64,000 nucleotides of DNA from Tenacibaculum aiptasiae (GCF_008806755.1 NZ_WAAU01000008.1:632964-696963); one strand, 5' to 3'; shown: positions 24,019 through 33,627, numbered from the stretch's first letter. The notes: generated by a model from the letters alone, not told the origin. Translations and numbers: made by a program.

Positions 24019-26868
24019 TTATAGACTAAACTTCACACCAATGTTTCCTTTAATACCGTAGTATTCTACTTGTTTAGGACGATCCTCTATTTTCCCATAG
24101 TGATAAATTAGAGGATTATTTAAAATGTTATTTACATCAGTATATATAGTCCAATTTTTTCCTATTTGATATGATGCTGAAAAATCTAAAGTATTGTAAG
24201 TTCCATAGTATACATCATCGATATCTCTTTCTCCAAACCCAATAGCATAGCTTCCTTTATGATTGAATGCTAATCTTGTATTAAAACCTCCTTTTTCAAA
24301 GAACAATTGAGCATTGAATAAAGTTCCTGCTTGGTATGGAGTAGATACTTTTCTACCACTTGGCTTTATCATCTCAGAATCCATAAATGTTACATTTACT
24401 TGTGTTCCAAAATATTTTAAGAAACCAGGTAAGAAATCGAAACGCTTATTTATTCCTAACTCCATACCAGCAATCCAAGCATCAGCACCGTTTGTTGGTG
24501 TACTAAATTCCACTCCCGCTTGTCCATTATAAGTTCCTTGATAAGTATCATTAAATACTGGATCTGTTATTGATTTATAGAAAAAACCTGCATTGATTAC
24601 TCCTACATTTTTAAAATAATACTCTCCTAACAAATCGAAATTCCATGAAAATGTTGGATTTAAGTTTGGATTCCCTCCTTTAAATTCGTTATCGAAAGAA
24701 ATAAAAGTTCCAGATGGTGAAATGTCTCCAAAATTTGGCCTTGAAAAACTTCTTGTAGCTGCAAAACGAATATTCATATCCTTTTTTGGAGAATATTTAA
24801 TGTGTAACATTGGTAATACTGCCCAATAACTTTTCGTATTCATAGCTTTGGTTAAAACATTGTTTTCAACAACATACCCATCTACTTTTGTTTCAGTTTT
24901 TGTAGCTCTTAAACCTCCTAAAATAGTCCATTGTTCAGACGCTTTTAAAGTCCCCATACCATAGAATGATAAATGAGTTTCATCTACATTGAAGTTTCTA
25001 CCTAAACCGCTATTAAATTGTAAGGCTGATGAATCTCCTGGTAAAACTGATAAATTAGCTTGATTTGTTATCCAAAAGTTTTTCATTCCAGCTTGAGATA
25101 GTACTGGACTAAATGTTGATTGAATATTAGATCCCATTTCTTTTAAGAAATCTGCCTTTCCAGGTTGATTCATTAAATACTGTGAATAATCTGATAAAAC
25201 TGGTGTAGCTCCTGCTCCTGACCATCCATAATACAAATCTTCAAATGTTGCTCTACGATCTTTATCTCTAAACTTTGTTCCTACTTTAATTTTAAAATTA
25301 TCGTTTACAGTATGTTCATAATTTAATGCAGCTACTATATTATCTCGCTCTTTAATTGAAATTTTATATAACTCTAAATCAGAAAAAGACATTTGTGTTG
25401 CATCCATTTTAAAATTTGGGTCACTAAAGAAACCAAATAAGGCGTCTGTATCATTATAGTCTAACAAACCTCCATCTGCTTTCCAATATGCTCTATCATC
25501 TCCTGCCCCTCCATTGGCTGTTGGTCTGTTATCTAAGTAAGTTGGTTTTATACCAATACCATCTTGTTTAAACTTAACTACATAATAACTTTTATCTTTT
25601 GCTGTAGGAATGTTTCCATATCTAAATTCATTTGAATAAGAAGCAATACTCCAATCAAGCTTACCGTTTATTAATGAATGCTTTCCTCCAAGCTCTCCAC
25701 CAAACATTTCTGTAATAAGTTCATTATAAATATTTTGCAATTCTACCCTAGCTGTATTGGTACCTGAATCGAATTTATCAAAACGAACTCTGTGCTTGTA
25801 ATGTGTTTCTGTATCTGATAACGTACCATAAACTCCTCTGAAGTACATTTTATGATCTGGTGTAAAATTATACTCCATAGCTCCATTTAAACCTGTTGTT
25901 ATTCTTACACCATTATAATCTCTTAACTCCATTCTAAACACTCCTTCATCTCCTTTTCTACGAGCTTCAAAATTATCTGTTCCCCAATTTCTATTCCAAT
26001 AGGATCCATTGATAATAAAACCAAACTTTCCATCCTTACTTTTATTACCATAAGTTAACGACGCATTATAAATTGGCTTTCCTGATTTATCGTTATAACC
26101 TCCTCCAATGTTTATACTTAAAATCTGTTTAGTAGGAGCTGTTTGCGTTATAAAGTTTACTCCTCCTCCAATTCCATCTGCTTCCATATCGGGAGTAAAT
26201 GCTTTTGCAGCTTGTACATACGATATTAATTCTGAAGGAAAAAAATCGAATGCTGTAGCTCTTGAAGTAGTTTCTTCTTCAGCAGTTGGAATTCTATTTC
26301 CGTTAATAGTGGTAGATGTCCAAAATGGTGGCAATCCTCTTACCGATACAAAACGCCCTTCACCTTGATCTCTTTCTATAGATAATCCTTGAATACGTTG
26401 AACAGTTTCTGCAGCATTACGATCTGGTAATTTACCTATACCATCGGCTGCAATAACATTCATAATACTCATAGATTTCTTTTGAATACTTAATGCTTTA
26501 GCTTCGCTATTTCTTCTCGTACCACCACTAATAATTACTTCATCTAATTCTTGTGAAGAAGAAATTAATGCTACAACTCCTATATTTTTTTGAACTCCTT
26601 CCTCTAAGGATACTTTTACTTTTTTTGTTTGAAAACCTATATATGATATTTCTAATTCAATTTCTCCTATATCAACTTTACTCAAGATAAAGTTTCCATC
26701 AATATCTGTATTTACCCCTTTTGTAGTTCCTACAACTACAACACTAGCTCCTGGAAGTGGATAACTTCCATCGCTAACTACCCCAGTAATGGTAGATTTT
26801 TGTGCTAAAACAGCAGTACTTATAAAAAGAACAAGTATTGTACTTAATAAAAGTTTTAAATAATTCAT
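24019..26868 (-). CDS. TonB-dependent receptor with N-terminal carboxypeptidase-regulatory-like domain
   Basis: This 949-residue outer-membrane protein has signal LLLSTILVLFISTAVLAQ. A CarboxypepD_reg-like beta domain spans about residues 24-110 (ITGVVSDGSYPLPGASVVVV). The plug domain (about 120-240) includes GKLPDRNAAETVQRIQGLSI and FTPDMEADGIGGGVNFITQ. The beta-barrel ends GVKFSL. The plug resembles the class first described in Xanthomonas and Caulobacter (TIGR01782-like). There is no SusD partner, so this is not a standard polysaccharide locus. It heads the leftward phosphonate-like cluster and is preceded by an operator-like palindrome. Confidence 0.92.
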   Translation of the reverse strand: MNYLKLLLSTILVLFISTAVLAQKSTITGVVSDGSYPLPGASVVVVGTTKGVNTDIDGNFILSKVDIGEIELEISYIGFQTKKVKVSLEEGVQKNIGVVALISSSQELDEVIISGGTRRNSEAKALSIQKKSMSIMNVIAADGIGKLPDRNAAETVQRIQGLSIERDQGEGRFVSVRGLPPFWTSTTINGNRIPTAEEETTSRATAFDFFPSELISYVQAAKAFTPDMEADGIGGGVNFITQTAPTKQILSINIGGGYNDKSGKPIYNASLTYGNKSKDGKFGFIINGSYWNRNWGTDNFEARRKGDEGVFRMELRDYNGVRITTGLNGAMEYNFTPDHKMYFRGVYGTLSDTETHYKHRVRFDKFDSGTNTARVELQNIYNELITEMFGGELGGKHSLINGKLDWSIASYSNEFRYGNIPTAKDKSYYVVKFKQDGIGIKPTYLDNRPTANGGAGDDRAYWKADGGLLDYNDTDALFGFFSDPNFKMDATQMSFSDLELYKISIKERDNIVAALNYEHTVNDNFKIKVGTKFRDKDRRATFEDLYYGWSGAGATPVLSDYSQYLMNQPGKADFLKEMGSNIQSTFSPVLSQAGMKNFWITNQANLSVLPGDSSALQFNSGLGRNFNVDETHLSFYGMGTLKASEQWTILGGLRATKTETKVDGYVVENNVLTKAMNTKSYWAVLPMLHIKYSPKKDMNIRFAATRSFSRPNFGDISPSGTFISFDNEFKGGNPNLNPTFSWNFDLLGEYYFKNVGVINAGFFYKSITDPVFNDTYQGTYNGQAGVEFSTPTNGADAWIAGMELGINKRFDFLPGFLKYFGTQVNVTFMDSEMIKPSGRKVSTPYQAGTLFNAQLFFEKGGFNTRLAFNHKGSYAIGFGERDIDDVYYGTYNTLDFSASYQIGKNWTIYTDVNNILNNPLIYHYGKIEDRPKQVEYYGIKGNIGVKFSL

Positions 26869-26920
26869 TTCGTTTAGTTTTACAATAGTTAAATTTAATC
26901 ACTACAAATCACTATATAAT

Positions 26921-26935
26921 TTTACTATTTGTAAA
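26921..26935. promoter_or_regulatory. Operator-like palindrome upstream of the receptor gene
   Basis: TTTACTATTTGTAAA is a clean palindrome with TTTAC/GTAAA arms, 53 bases upstream of the receptor start. It shares the core and the following CTTTT with the site before the phosphodiesterase gene. A weaker copy, TTTTACAATAGTTAA, lies at 26878-26892. Confidence 0.5.
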
Positions 26936-27112
26936 CTTTTTAATATTAAGAAAACTTTTAGAGAAAGCTATTTTAGCGTAATAGAATTGTTAAGTGAAGA
27001 AAGTAAACTTTAATTTATTGTAAATAACTATTAATTTATAAATGAGGATAAAAGGATTTTATTATGCCTACTTTCCTTTTATATTAAGCTGTTATCAAAC
27101 CATACTAAAAAC

Positions 27113-27147
27113 AAAAAACTCTCAACTTTAAAAGTTGAGAGTTTTTT
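27113..27147 (-). terminator. Intrinsic terminator after folE
   Basis: ACTCTCAACTT pairs with AAGTTGAGAGT around 27118-27142, flanked by A- and T-runs and with a very short loop. Confidence 0.9.
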
Positions 27148-27170
27148 AAATATTTGTAAAGACTTTTTTC

Positions 27171-27863
27171 CTATTGGAAGTCAGTATTCAATTTTATATA
27201 GTCTAAGAACTCACGTTTAGTTTCTTTGTTTTTAAATGCTCCACCAAACTCAGCTGTTACTGTACTACTTTCTATATCTTTAATTCCTCTAGAATTTACA
27301 CATAAATGTTTTGCATCAATAACACAAGCAACATCATCTGTTCCTAAAGCTTCTTGCATTGCCTGTACTACTTGCATTGTTAAACGTTCTTGTACTTGTG
27401 GACGTTTAGCATAATACTCAACAATACGGTTCATTTTAGATAAACCAATAACTTTTCCTTTTGAAATATAAGCCACATGTGCTCTTCCTATAATTGGTAA
27501 TAAGTGGTGCTCACAAGTAGAATATACAATGATGTTTTTTTCTACTAACATTTCACCGTACTTATAGGTATTATCAAAAGTAGATGCAGCAGGTTTGTTC
27601 TTTGGGTTTAACCCCATGAATAATTCATTGACAAAAGCTTTAGCTACTCTTTTAGGAGTTCCTTGCATACTATCATCTGTTAAATCCATTCCTAAAGTTT
27701 CTAGAATATCTTTAACACTTTCCTGTATTTTTTCTATTTTTTCTTTATCCGAAATATCAAAAGCGTCTGCTCTTAATGGAGTTTGAGCTGAGGTACCTAC
27801 GTGGTTCTCCCCAATCTCATCTATTCTTTCGTCATTCATTTTGTTGTTATTCACTTCAAACAT
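27171..27863 (-). CDS. folE: GTP cyclohydrolase I
   Basis: This 230-residue enzyme converts GTP to 7,8-dihydroneopterin triphosphate, the first step of folate (and pterin) synthesis. Motifs include MQGTPKRVAKAFVNE, the zinc site VYSTCEHHLLPIIGRAHVAY, GLSKMNRIVEYYAKRPQVQERL and HLCVNSRGIKD. A second ATG eight codons in is possible, but the first has the better ribosome-binding context (AGAAAGAA). It follows hisS on the same strand and has a promoter-like element of its own in the 46-base gap. Confidence 0.96.
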   Translation of the reverse strand: MFEVNNNKMNDERIDEIGENHVGTSAQTPLRADAFDISDKEKIEKIQESVKDILETLGMDLTDDSMQGTPKRVAKAFVNELFMGLNPKNKPAASTFDNTYKYGEMLVEKNIIVYSTCEHHLLPIIGRAHVAYISKGKVIGLSKMNRIVEYYAKRPQVQERLTMQVVQAMQEALGTDDVACVIDAKHLCVNSRGIKDIESSTVTAEFGGAFKNKETKREFLDYIKLNTDFQ

Positions 27864-27883
27864 TTCTTTCTGTTATTAAGGCG

Positions 27884-27891
27884 CAAATTTA
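27884..27891 (-). promoter_or_regulatory. -7 promoter element of folE
   Basis: Read leftward, TAAATTTG is an exact TAnnTTTG match, 20 bases upstream of the folE start, suggesting folE can be transcribed independently of hisS. Confidence 0.45.
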
Positions 27892-27909
27892 CAATATAAT
27901 GTTGTTAAT

Positions 27910-29328
27910 TTACTGTAGTTTGTTAATCAATTCGTTGACAGTACAATTAAATTGTTCTCCTGCCTTCATATTTTTAACAACAAGTGTACCGTTTTCTATA
28001 TCTGTTACTACAAAATCAATTTCTCTATTCGTAGCATACTTCCATTGCTTCTTTTGTTGTTTAATACTTCCAGCTACATCAGGATATAATTCAGATTTTA
28101 TATTGTTATTTCTTAACTCCTTAATTGCTTTAATCTTAGATAAACTCTGACTTTCATCAAAATTCATGAATAATACTTTTGGCTTAGGTAATTCTACTGC
28201 CTCAAATAAATTCAGTTCTTCCATAACTAGGTAGATACGATCTAACCCAAAAGAAATTCCAACTCCACTTACATCCTTAAGTCCAAAAATTCCTGTCAAG
28301 TCGTCATAACGACCTCCACCACCGATAGATCCCATTTTGACACCTTTTGGTGCTGCTACTTCATAAATAGCTCCTGTATAGTAATTCAATCCACGTGCTA
28401 GTGTTACATCCAACTCCAAAGTAGCTGATGTTAACCCTAACTCTTCAATCATATTTACTACAGTACGTAAGTCATTTACTCCTTGAATTCCTTCTTCAGA
28501 GTCTTTTAACATCTCTTCTAATGATACTAACTTGTCTTGATTAGTACCTGAAAAATTAAATAATGGATCTACTTTTTCAATAGCTGCTTCAGAAATTCCT
28601 TTTTCAAGCATTTCTTTAACAACTCCTTCTTTTCCAATTTTATCTAACTTATCTAAAGCTACTGTAAAATCTATTAATTTATCAGATGCTCCAATTACTT
28701 CTGCAATACCTGATAATATTTTTCTATTATTGATTTTGATAGTCGTTCCTACCAATCCTAACTTACTAAAAACAGTATCGTATAATTGGACAAATTCTAC
28801 TTCTTGTACTAACGACTTACTTCCAACCACATCGGCATCACATTGATAAAATTCTCTAAAACGTCCTTTCTGGGGTTTATCAGCTCTCCAAACTGGTTGT
28901 ATTTGATAGCGTTTAAACGGAAAAGTAATATCGTTTTGGTGTTGTACTACATAACGTGCAAATGGTACAGTTAAATCGTAACGAAGTGCTTTTGTTGAAA
29001 TTCTGTTAGTAAACTTATTTAACTCTATTTTCTCAGAAGTTTCAAGATCATCTAAAGAATTATGCTTTATCTTTTCATAAGAATCAGGTAATTCTATTGT
29101 ATTTTTTTCAAAAAGAAAATTTCCTGAATTTAAAATCTTAAAAATTAATCGATCTCCTTCTTCTCCATACTTTCCCATTAAAGTTGATGATTTTTCAAAA
29201 CTTGGAGTTTCAATTGGTTGAAATCCGAAGTTTTCAAACGAATGTCTTATTATATTAAAAATATAATTTCTTTTGGCTACTTCACTTGATGAAAAATCTC
29301 TTGTTCCTTTTGGTATACTTGGTTTCAT
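27910..29328 (-). CDS. hisS: Histidine--tRNA ligase
   Basis: This 472-residue class II aminoacyl-tRNA synthetase has motif 1 near KPSIPKGTRDFSSSEVAKRN and motif 2 in QIQPVWRADKPQKGRFREFYQCDADVVG (shown in part). The histidine-specific LARGLNYYTGAIYEV and motif 3, SGVGISFGLDRIYLV, follow. A C-terminal anticodon-binding domain (PKPKVLFMNFDESQS onward) completes it. The gene starts a leftward pair with folE. Confidence 0.96.
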   Translation of the reverse strand: MKPSIPKGTRDFSSSEVAKRNYIFNIIRHSFENFGFQPIETPSFEKSSTLMGKYGEEGDRLIFKILNSGNFLFEKNTIELPDSYEKIKHNSLDDLETSEKIELNKFTNRISTKALRYDLTVPFARYVVQHQNDITFPFKRYQIQPVWRADKPQKGRFREFYQCDADVVGSKSLVQEVEFVQLYDTVFSKLGLVGTTIKINNRKILSGIAEVIGASDKLIDFTVALDKLDKIGKEGVVKEMLEKGISEAAIEKVDPLFNFSGTNQDKLVSLEEMLKDSEEGIQGVNDLRTVVNMIEELGLTSATLELDVTLARGLNYYTGAIYEVAAPKGVKMGSIGGGGRYDDLTGIFGLKDVSGVGISFGLDRIYLVMEELNLFEAVELPKPKVLFMNFDESQSLSKIKAIKELRNNNIKSELYPDVAGSIKQQKKQWKYATNREIDFVVTDIENGTLVVKNMKAGEQFNCTVNELINKLQ

Positions 29329-29420
29329 ATGAATTATGAATTCTAAATTTAGATATTACTTGTTAACAGAAAAACTACCTTGTTCTTCTGCAAGCGCAAA
29401 TATCTGAATTTATAGGATAA

Positions 29421-30350
29421 TTATGAAGTTTTATTTCTTCGTTTTAATCGATAAATAGAAGCGTTCAATTCAAAGCCTAAAAGTAGTATAATAGCATTTA
29501 ACCAGACAAACAACATCAAAACCAATAATGTTCCTATCGATCCATATAATTTGTTATAAGTTGCAAATTTTACTACATATATTCCAAATAAGTAGAATGT
29601 AAATAATGATAATATAGTAGTTAATATTGCTCCTGGTGAAAAGAATTTCACTTCCTTTCCTTGTTTGGTACCAAATCTAAACAATAAGGATACAATGGTA
29701 AAAATCATTAATAAGAACAGTAAACCACGTCCCCAGTAAAATAAGTTCAAATCTGCTGTGTTTAACCAACCTGCTTGGTCTATTCTTGCTAATGCTAGTT
29801 GATAAAAAATAATTAAAACTACAGTTACAATTAAGAAAAGTGACATTAATAATGAAACTCCTAATGAAATGAAATATGCTCTAAATACACTTCTCATTTC
29901 TTTTACATGATACGAATATTCAAAACCTCCAAAAATGGCGTTTACACCATTTGTCATTAGAAAAATAGAAGCTAAAAAACCAAAAGATAATAATCCACTA
30001 TATTGATTATTTACAATATCTTTTAATACAATTGCTACTGCATCAAATGTTTTGGGTGGTAACATTTCTTGAATTAAACTAAAAAGATTGTCTTGAAAAC
30101 CATCTATTGGAATGTAAGGTATAAGAGATAGTATGAATAGCATAAATGGAAATATTGCCATAAAAAAACTAAAAGCAACTCCTCCTGCTCTTGTTGTCAA
30201 AGCTCCTTTTACAATACCTATTACATACATTTCTAATACGTCGTATAAGGACATTCCTTCTAGGCCGGGAATTTTTATTTTTTTCCCAAAGGCCACCAAT
30301 AAATTTAATACTGGTACTTTTCTTAACTTATCTTCAATTAATTTAGTCAT
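29421..30350 (-). CDS. YihY/virulence factor BrkB family membrane protein
   Basis: This 309-residue protein has about six membrane helices. It carries the BrkB family pattern: KGALTTRAGGVAFSFFMAIFP, SLIPYIPIDGF, LMTNGVNAIFGGFEYSY and a C-terminal YGSIGTLLVLMLFVWLNAIILLLGFELNA stretch (in part). Despite the family name, the function is not established. The gene overlaps the upstream pentapeptide-repeat gene by four bases and is the last of a leftward run that includes the M3 peptidase. Confidence 0.88.
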   Translation of the reverse strand: MTKLIEDKLRKVPVLNLLVAFGKKIKIPGLEGMSLYDVLEMYVIGIVKGALTTRAGGVAFSFFMAIFPFMLFILSLIPYIPIDGFQDNLFSLIQEMLPPKTFDAVAIVLKDIVNNQYSGLLSFGFLASIFLMTNGVNAIFGGFEYSYHVKEMRSVFRAYFISLGVSLLMSLFLIVTVVLIIFYQLALARIDQAGWLNTADLNLFYWGRGLLFLLMIFTIVSLLFRFGTKQGKEVKFFSPGAILTTILSLFTFYLFGIYVVKFATYNKLYGSIGTLLVLMLFVWLNAIILLLGFELNASIYRLKRRNKTS

Positions 30351-30916
30351 TCAATAACTATATTATACTTCCGTAATAGACCAACACTGTTTTCTAATGA
30401 AAATTTTGCTCCTTTTAATCGATTATTTTCTGGATCGATTGAAAAGTTTTTTGCTGACCTAAAATCTGCTTTTTCTATAACTGTTTTTTCAAAAATTGTT
30501 CCATTTAAATCGCAATTTTCAAAGGTAGACTGATGTAAATCTCCTTCTGTAAAATCTGCCTCTTGTAAATTACAATTTATAAATTTTGTTTTAGGAACTT
30601 TTAACTGATAAAATGACGAAAAGTTTAACTGGCAATTTTTAAAACTAAACTCTAATAAGAATGGATCACATTCATTAAACTTTACTCCAATCATTTTACA
30701 ATTCACAAAAGACACTTCTTTTAGAGAAGTGCCTTTTATAATAGTGTTGCTAAAATTACAATCGATAAACTCGCATTCTAAGAATTGAATATTAGACGCA
30801 TGTATACCTTCAAAGTTACAATTTTCAAACGTACAATTGTCATATTCTCCTTTTTTGATTTTGGTTGTACTAAAATCAATTTTAGAAAACGTTTCGCTAT
30901 CGAAATAATCGTTCAT
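30347..30916 (-). CDS. Pentapeptide-repeat protein
   Basis: This 189-residue protein is built from A(D/N)LxX-like pentapeptides with frequent C-x-F periodicity (DNCTFENCNFEGI, LECEFIDCNFSNTII, FINCNLQEADFTEGDLHQS), predicting a right-handed quadrilateral beta-helix. It has no signal peptide. Relatives include DNA-mimic gyrase-protecting proteins such as Qnr/MfpA and many proteins of unknown role; no Qnr-specific feature was checked. It abuts the M3 peptidase gene upstream with no gap and overlaps the BrkB gene by four bases. Confidence 0.85.
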   Translation of the reverse strand: MNDYFDSETFSKIDFSTTKIKKGEYDNCTFENCNFEGIHASNIQFLECEFIDCNFSNTIIKGTSLKEVSFVNCKMIGVKFNECDPFLLEFSFKNCQLNFSSFYQLKVPKTKFINCNLQEADFTEGDLHQSTFENCDLNGTIFEKTVIEKADFRSAKNFSIDPENNRLKGAKFSLENSVGLLRKYNIVIE

Positions 30917-33037
30917 TTATTTTAATCCTCTTGCTTTTAACATCGGAGCTGCTTTTGGATCTCTTCCTGCAAAAGTTTTATACATTTCTGCATAATCCAT
31001 CGTATTTCCTTTTGACAAGATTTGTTCTCTAAACTTTTGTCCATTTTCACGTGTTAATAATCCATTGTTTTTAAACCAATCGTATGCATCGTGACTTAAC
31101 ATTTCTGTCCATAAGTATGAATAATAACCTGCTGCATATCCTCCACTAAATATATGTGCAAAATATGTTGAACGGTATCTTGGTGGTACCTCAGATACTT
31201 TTAATTTCATTTTACTTAATGCTTCTTCTTCAAATTTTGCGACGTCTTCTATTTTATCATCTACTGAAATTGTATGCCATTGCATATCTAAATTAGAAGA
31301 ACATAAGTTTTCAATAATTGAATATCCTTGATTAAACGTTCCTGCATCTTTTATCTTTTTTAATAATGATGCTGGAATTACTTCACCTGTTTTATAATGT
31401 AATGCGTAATTATTTAATACTTCTGGGTGCGTTGCCCAATTTTCATTAAACTGTGATGGGAACTCTACAAAATCTCTCGAAGTACTTGTTCCTGAAATTG
31501 AAGCATATTTTTGATTTCCAAATAATCCATGTAACGCATGTCCAAACTCATGAAACATTGTTTCTACTTCATCAAAACTTATTAGAGCTGGTTCTCCATC
31601 TGCTGGTTTTGGTGAGTTACATACATTGTAAATTACTGGTTTTTGTCCTCTTAGTTTTGATTGTTTTACAAAAGCACTCATCCATGCTCCTCCTCTTTTA
31701 CTATCTCTTGCAAAGAAGTCTCCATAATATAACCCTAATGGACTTCCATCCTCTTCGAAGATTTCATATACTACAACATCTGGATGATATGTTGGAATGT
31801 CTGTACGCTTTTTAAAAGTAATTCCATATAACTTTGTTGCAGCATAGAAAACACCTTTTTCTAAAACATTTGTTACTTCGAAATAAGGTTTTACTTCTTC
31901 TTCATTTAAATTATACTTCGATTTACGAACCTTTTCTGCATAATGATTCCAATCGTATGGTGTTAATTTAAAATCTCCTCCTTCTTTATTTATTTCTGCT
32001 TGTATTTCTTTTACTTCTGAAGCTACTTTTTCTAATGATCCTGGAATTAATCCATTAAACATTTCAAAAACCTTAGCTGGTGTAGATGCCATTGTTCCTT
32101 GTAAGCTCCAACTTGCATAATTGTCAAAACCTAAAATCTTAGCTTTTTCAGCTCTTAAAGACACCATTTTCTTTACTAGATCGCTAGTGTTATATTCTCC
32201 AGCATCTGTTCTATGAATTGATTTTTCAAATAAATCTTTACGAACTTCTCTATTCTCTAATGCTTGTAATGATGGTTGTTGTGTTGTATTAATTAACTGG
32301 ATTTCATATTTACCATCTTTTTCTATGGATTTAATTTTTTCTTCTGAAAATCCTTTTAATTTCCCCTTATCTTCAACTACAACTCCTCCTTTTTTACTTG
32401 CATCTAATAATTTTTTACCAAAATCGTTTGATAAACTTGCTATTTCAGAATTAATCTCTTTTAATTTTTCTTTTTTATCTTCTGATAAATTGGCTCCAGC
32501 TTTTACAAAATTCTTGTAATACTCTTTTACTAAATGATTAGACTCTTCATCTAAATTTAAAGTATCTAATGCATTGTAAACTGTTTTTATTTTAGCAAAT
32601 AGTTCTGTATTTAATAAAATATCATCATTGTGTTTAGAAAACTTCGGTGCTAATTCTTTTTGAATACCTTTAATTGTTTCGTTTGTATTAGCTCCTGCCA
32701 ATGCATAAAAAACTGCTGTTACATTATCTAATGTTTTACTACTTTCTTCTAAAGCTAGTATGGTATTTTCAAAAGTAGGCGCTTCTTTATTCTCAACAAT
32801 TTTAGCTATTTCTTCATTTTGCACTTTCATACCTTCTAAAATAGCAGGCATAAAATGCTCGTCTTTTATTTTAGTAAAATCTGGTGCTCCATAATCTAAT
32901 GTACTTTTTATTAACAAAGGATTATTTGTTGTAGTCACACTCATATCAGTATTTTCTTTAGTTTCCTTTTTGGTTTCTTTGGTATTACAACTCACCATAA
33001 AAGTAAGTGCAGCAACAATGACTATATGTTTTTTCAT
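30917..33037 (-). CDS. M3 family metallopeptidase lipoprotein (peptidyl-dipeptidase Dcp-like)
   Basis: This 706-residue lipoprotein has signal IVIVAALTFMVSC and Cys17. The zinc motif HEFGH (496-500), FHEFGHALHGLF in full, and the conserved Asn-rich KIL-GFDNYASWSLQGTMA region near residue 300 place it with oligopeptidase A/Dcp enzymes. These remove dipeptides or cleave small peptides. Anchoring in the envelope is unusual relative to cytoplasmic Dcp but common in Bacteroidota. It is first in a tight three-gene leftward run. Confidence 0.92.
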   Translation of the reverse strand: MKKHIVIVAALTFMVSCNTKETKKETKENTDMSVTTTNNPLLIKSTLDYGAPDFTKIKDEHFMPAILEGMKVQNEEIAKIVENKEAPTFENTILALEESSKTLDNVTAVFYALAGANTNETIKGIQKELAPKFSKHNDDILLNTELFAKIKTVYNALDTLNLDEESNHLVKEYYKNFVKAGANLSEDKKEKLKEINSEIASLSNDFGKKLLDASKKGGVVVEDKGKLKGFSEEKIKSIEKDGKYEIQLINTTQQPSLQALENREVRKDLFEKSIHRTDAGEYNTSDLVKKMVSLRAEKAKILGFDNYASWSLQGTMASTPAKVFEMFNGLIPGSLEKVASEVKEIQAEINKEGGDFKLTPYDWNHYAEKVRKSKYNLNEEEVKPYFEVTNVLEKGVFYAATKLYGITFKKRTDIPTYHPDVVVYEIFEEDGSPLGLYYGDFFARDSKRGGAWMSAFVKQSKLRGQKPVIYNVCNSPKPADGEPALISFDEVETMFHEFGHALHGLFGNQKYASISGTSTSRDFVEFPSQFNENWATHPEVLNNYALHYKTGEVIPASLLKKIKDAGTFNQGYSIIENLCSSNLDMQWHTISVDDKIEDVAKFEEEALSKMKLKVSEVPPRYRSTYFAHIFSGGYAAGYYSYLWTEMLSHDAYDWFKNNGLLTRENGQKFREQILSKGNTMDYAEMYKTFAGRDPKAAPMLKARGLK

Positions 33038-33117
33038 TTTACTTATTTTAAGTTAAACTGAACTATTTATTAATTTGTAAAAAGTTTTACAAAACAGGAT
33101 TTCACTAAAATATTAAA

Positions 33118-33627
33118 CTATGGTTCAATTAAATATTTAACTGAATAATCCATATATTTTTTCTTATTACCAACCCATCTGTCAACAATAATTCCTTTTT
33201 TATCAATTAAAAAGAAAACAGGATATTGATCTATATCATAAATCTTCTTTATTTTTTCCTTTTCATCAACATTCCAAATTGTTGCACTCTTAAAATCTAT
33301 TTTTAAACGTTTTGCAATTTTATACCAAGTATCCTTTTTTTCATCTCCATGCACAGAAATTACTTTTAAATCTGAAGGATACTTTTGTTGAAGTTTATCC
33401 ATGTGTGGATATGTTTTCCAACAAGGTCCACAATAGGTTGCTGTAAAGTTTAATAATACATTCTTCTTGTTCTTATACTGAGATAATTTAATTCGTTTTT
33501 TTGATTTCACGTCATATCCTGTAAAATCAACAGCTTTACTTCCTACATCAATTTTTTGACTCATTAATTGAAAACAGGAACTAAACATTAATAAACATGT
33601 AAAAAATATACGTAATTTTTTCTTCAT
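33118..33627 (-). CDS. TlpA-like thioredoxin-fold protein
   Basis: This 169-residue exported protein has signal IFFTCLLMFSSCFQLMSQ; a Cys within it makes a lipoprotein possible but not clear. A TlpA/AhpC-TSA domain follows with KNVLLNFTATYCGPCWKTYP, whose CGPC is the redox pair, and the cis-proline strand IDQYPVFFLIDKKG. Its role is probably thiol-disulphide exchange in the periplasm. The signal and short size suggest a dedicated partner, which cannot be identified here. Confidence 0.85.
   Translation of the reverse strand: MKKKLRIFFTCLLMFSSCFQLMSQKIDVGSKAVDFTGYDVKSKKRIKLSQYKNKKNVLLNFTATYCGPCWKTYPHMDKLQQKYPSDLKVISVHGDEKKDTWYKIAKRLKIDFKSATIWNVDEKEKIKKIYDIDQYPVFFLIDKKGIIVDRWVGNKKKYMDYSVKYLIEP

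Larger units (their letters stand above)
26869..27170. other. 302-base intergenic region upstream of the receptor gene
   Basis: No open reading frame of note. The receptor-proximal half holds operator-like palindromes at 26878-26891 (weak) and 26921-26935, plus further GTAAAC-type half sites near 27001-27040. The folE-proximal end holds a strong terminator. No exact TAnnTTTG is found facing the receptor gene. Confidence 0.6.

Noticed and set aside
24019..26868. Reading the receptor as a SusC-type polysaccharide transporter
   Set aside because: There is no SusD gene beside it, and the plug features fit the Xanthomonas/Caulobacter-type TonB receptor class better.
31453..31815. Rightward 120-codon frame inside the M3 peptidase gene
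   Set aside because: It is antisense to a well-conserved gene and covers its zinc motif; the Leu/His-rich composition is typical of a shadow frame.
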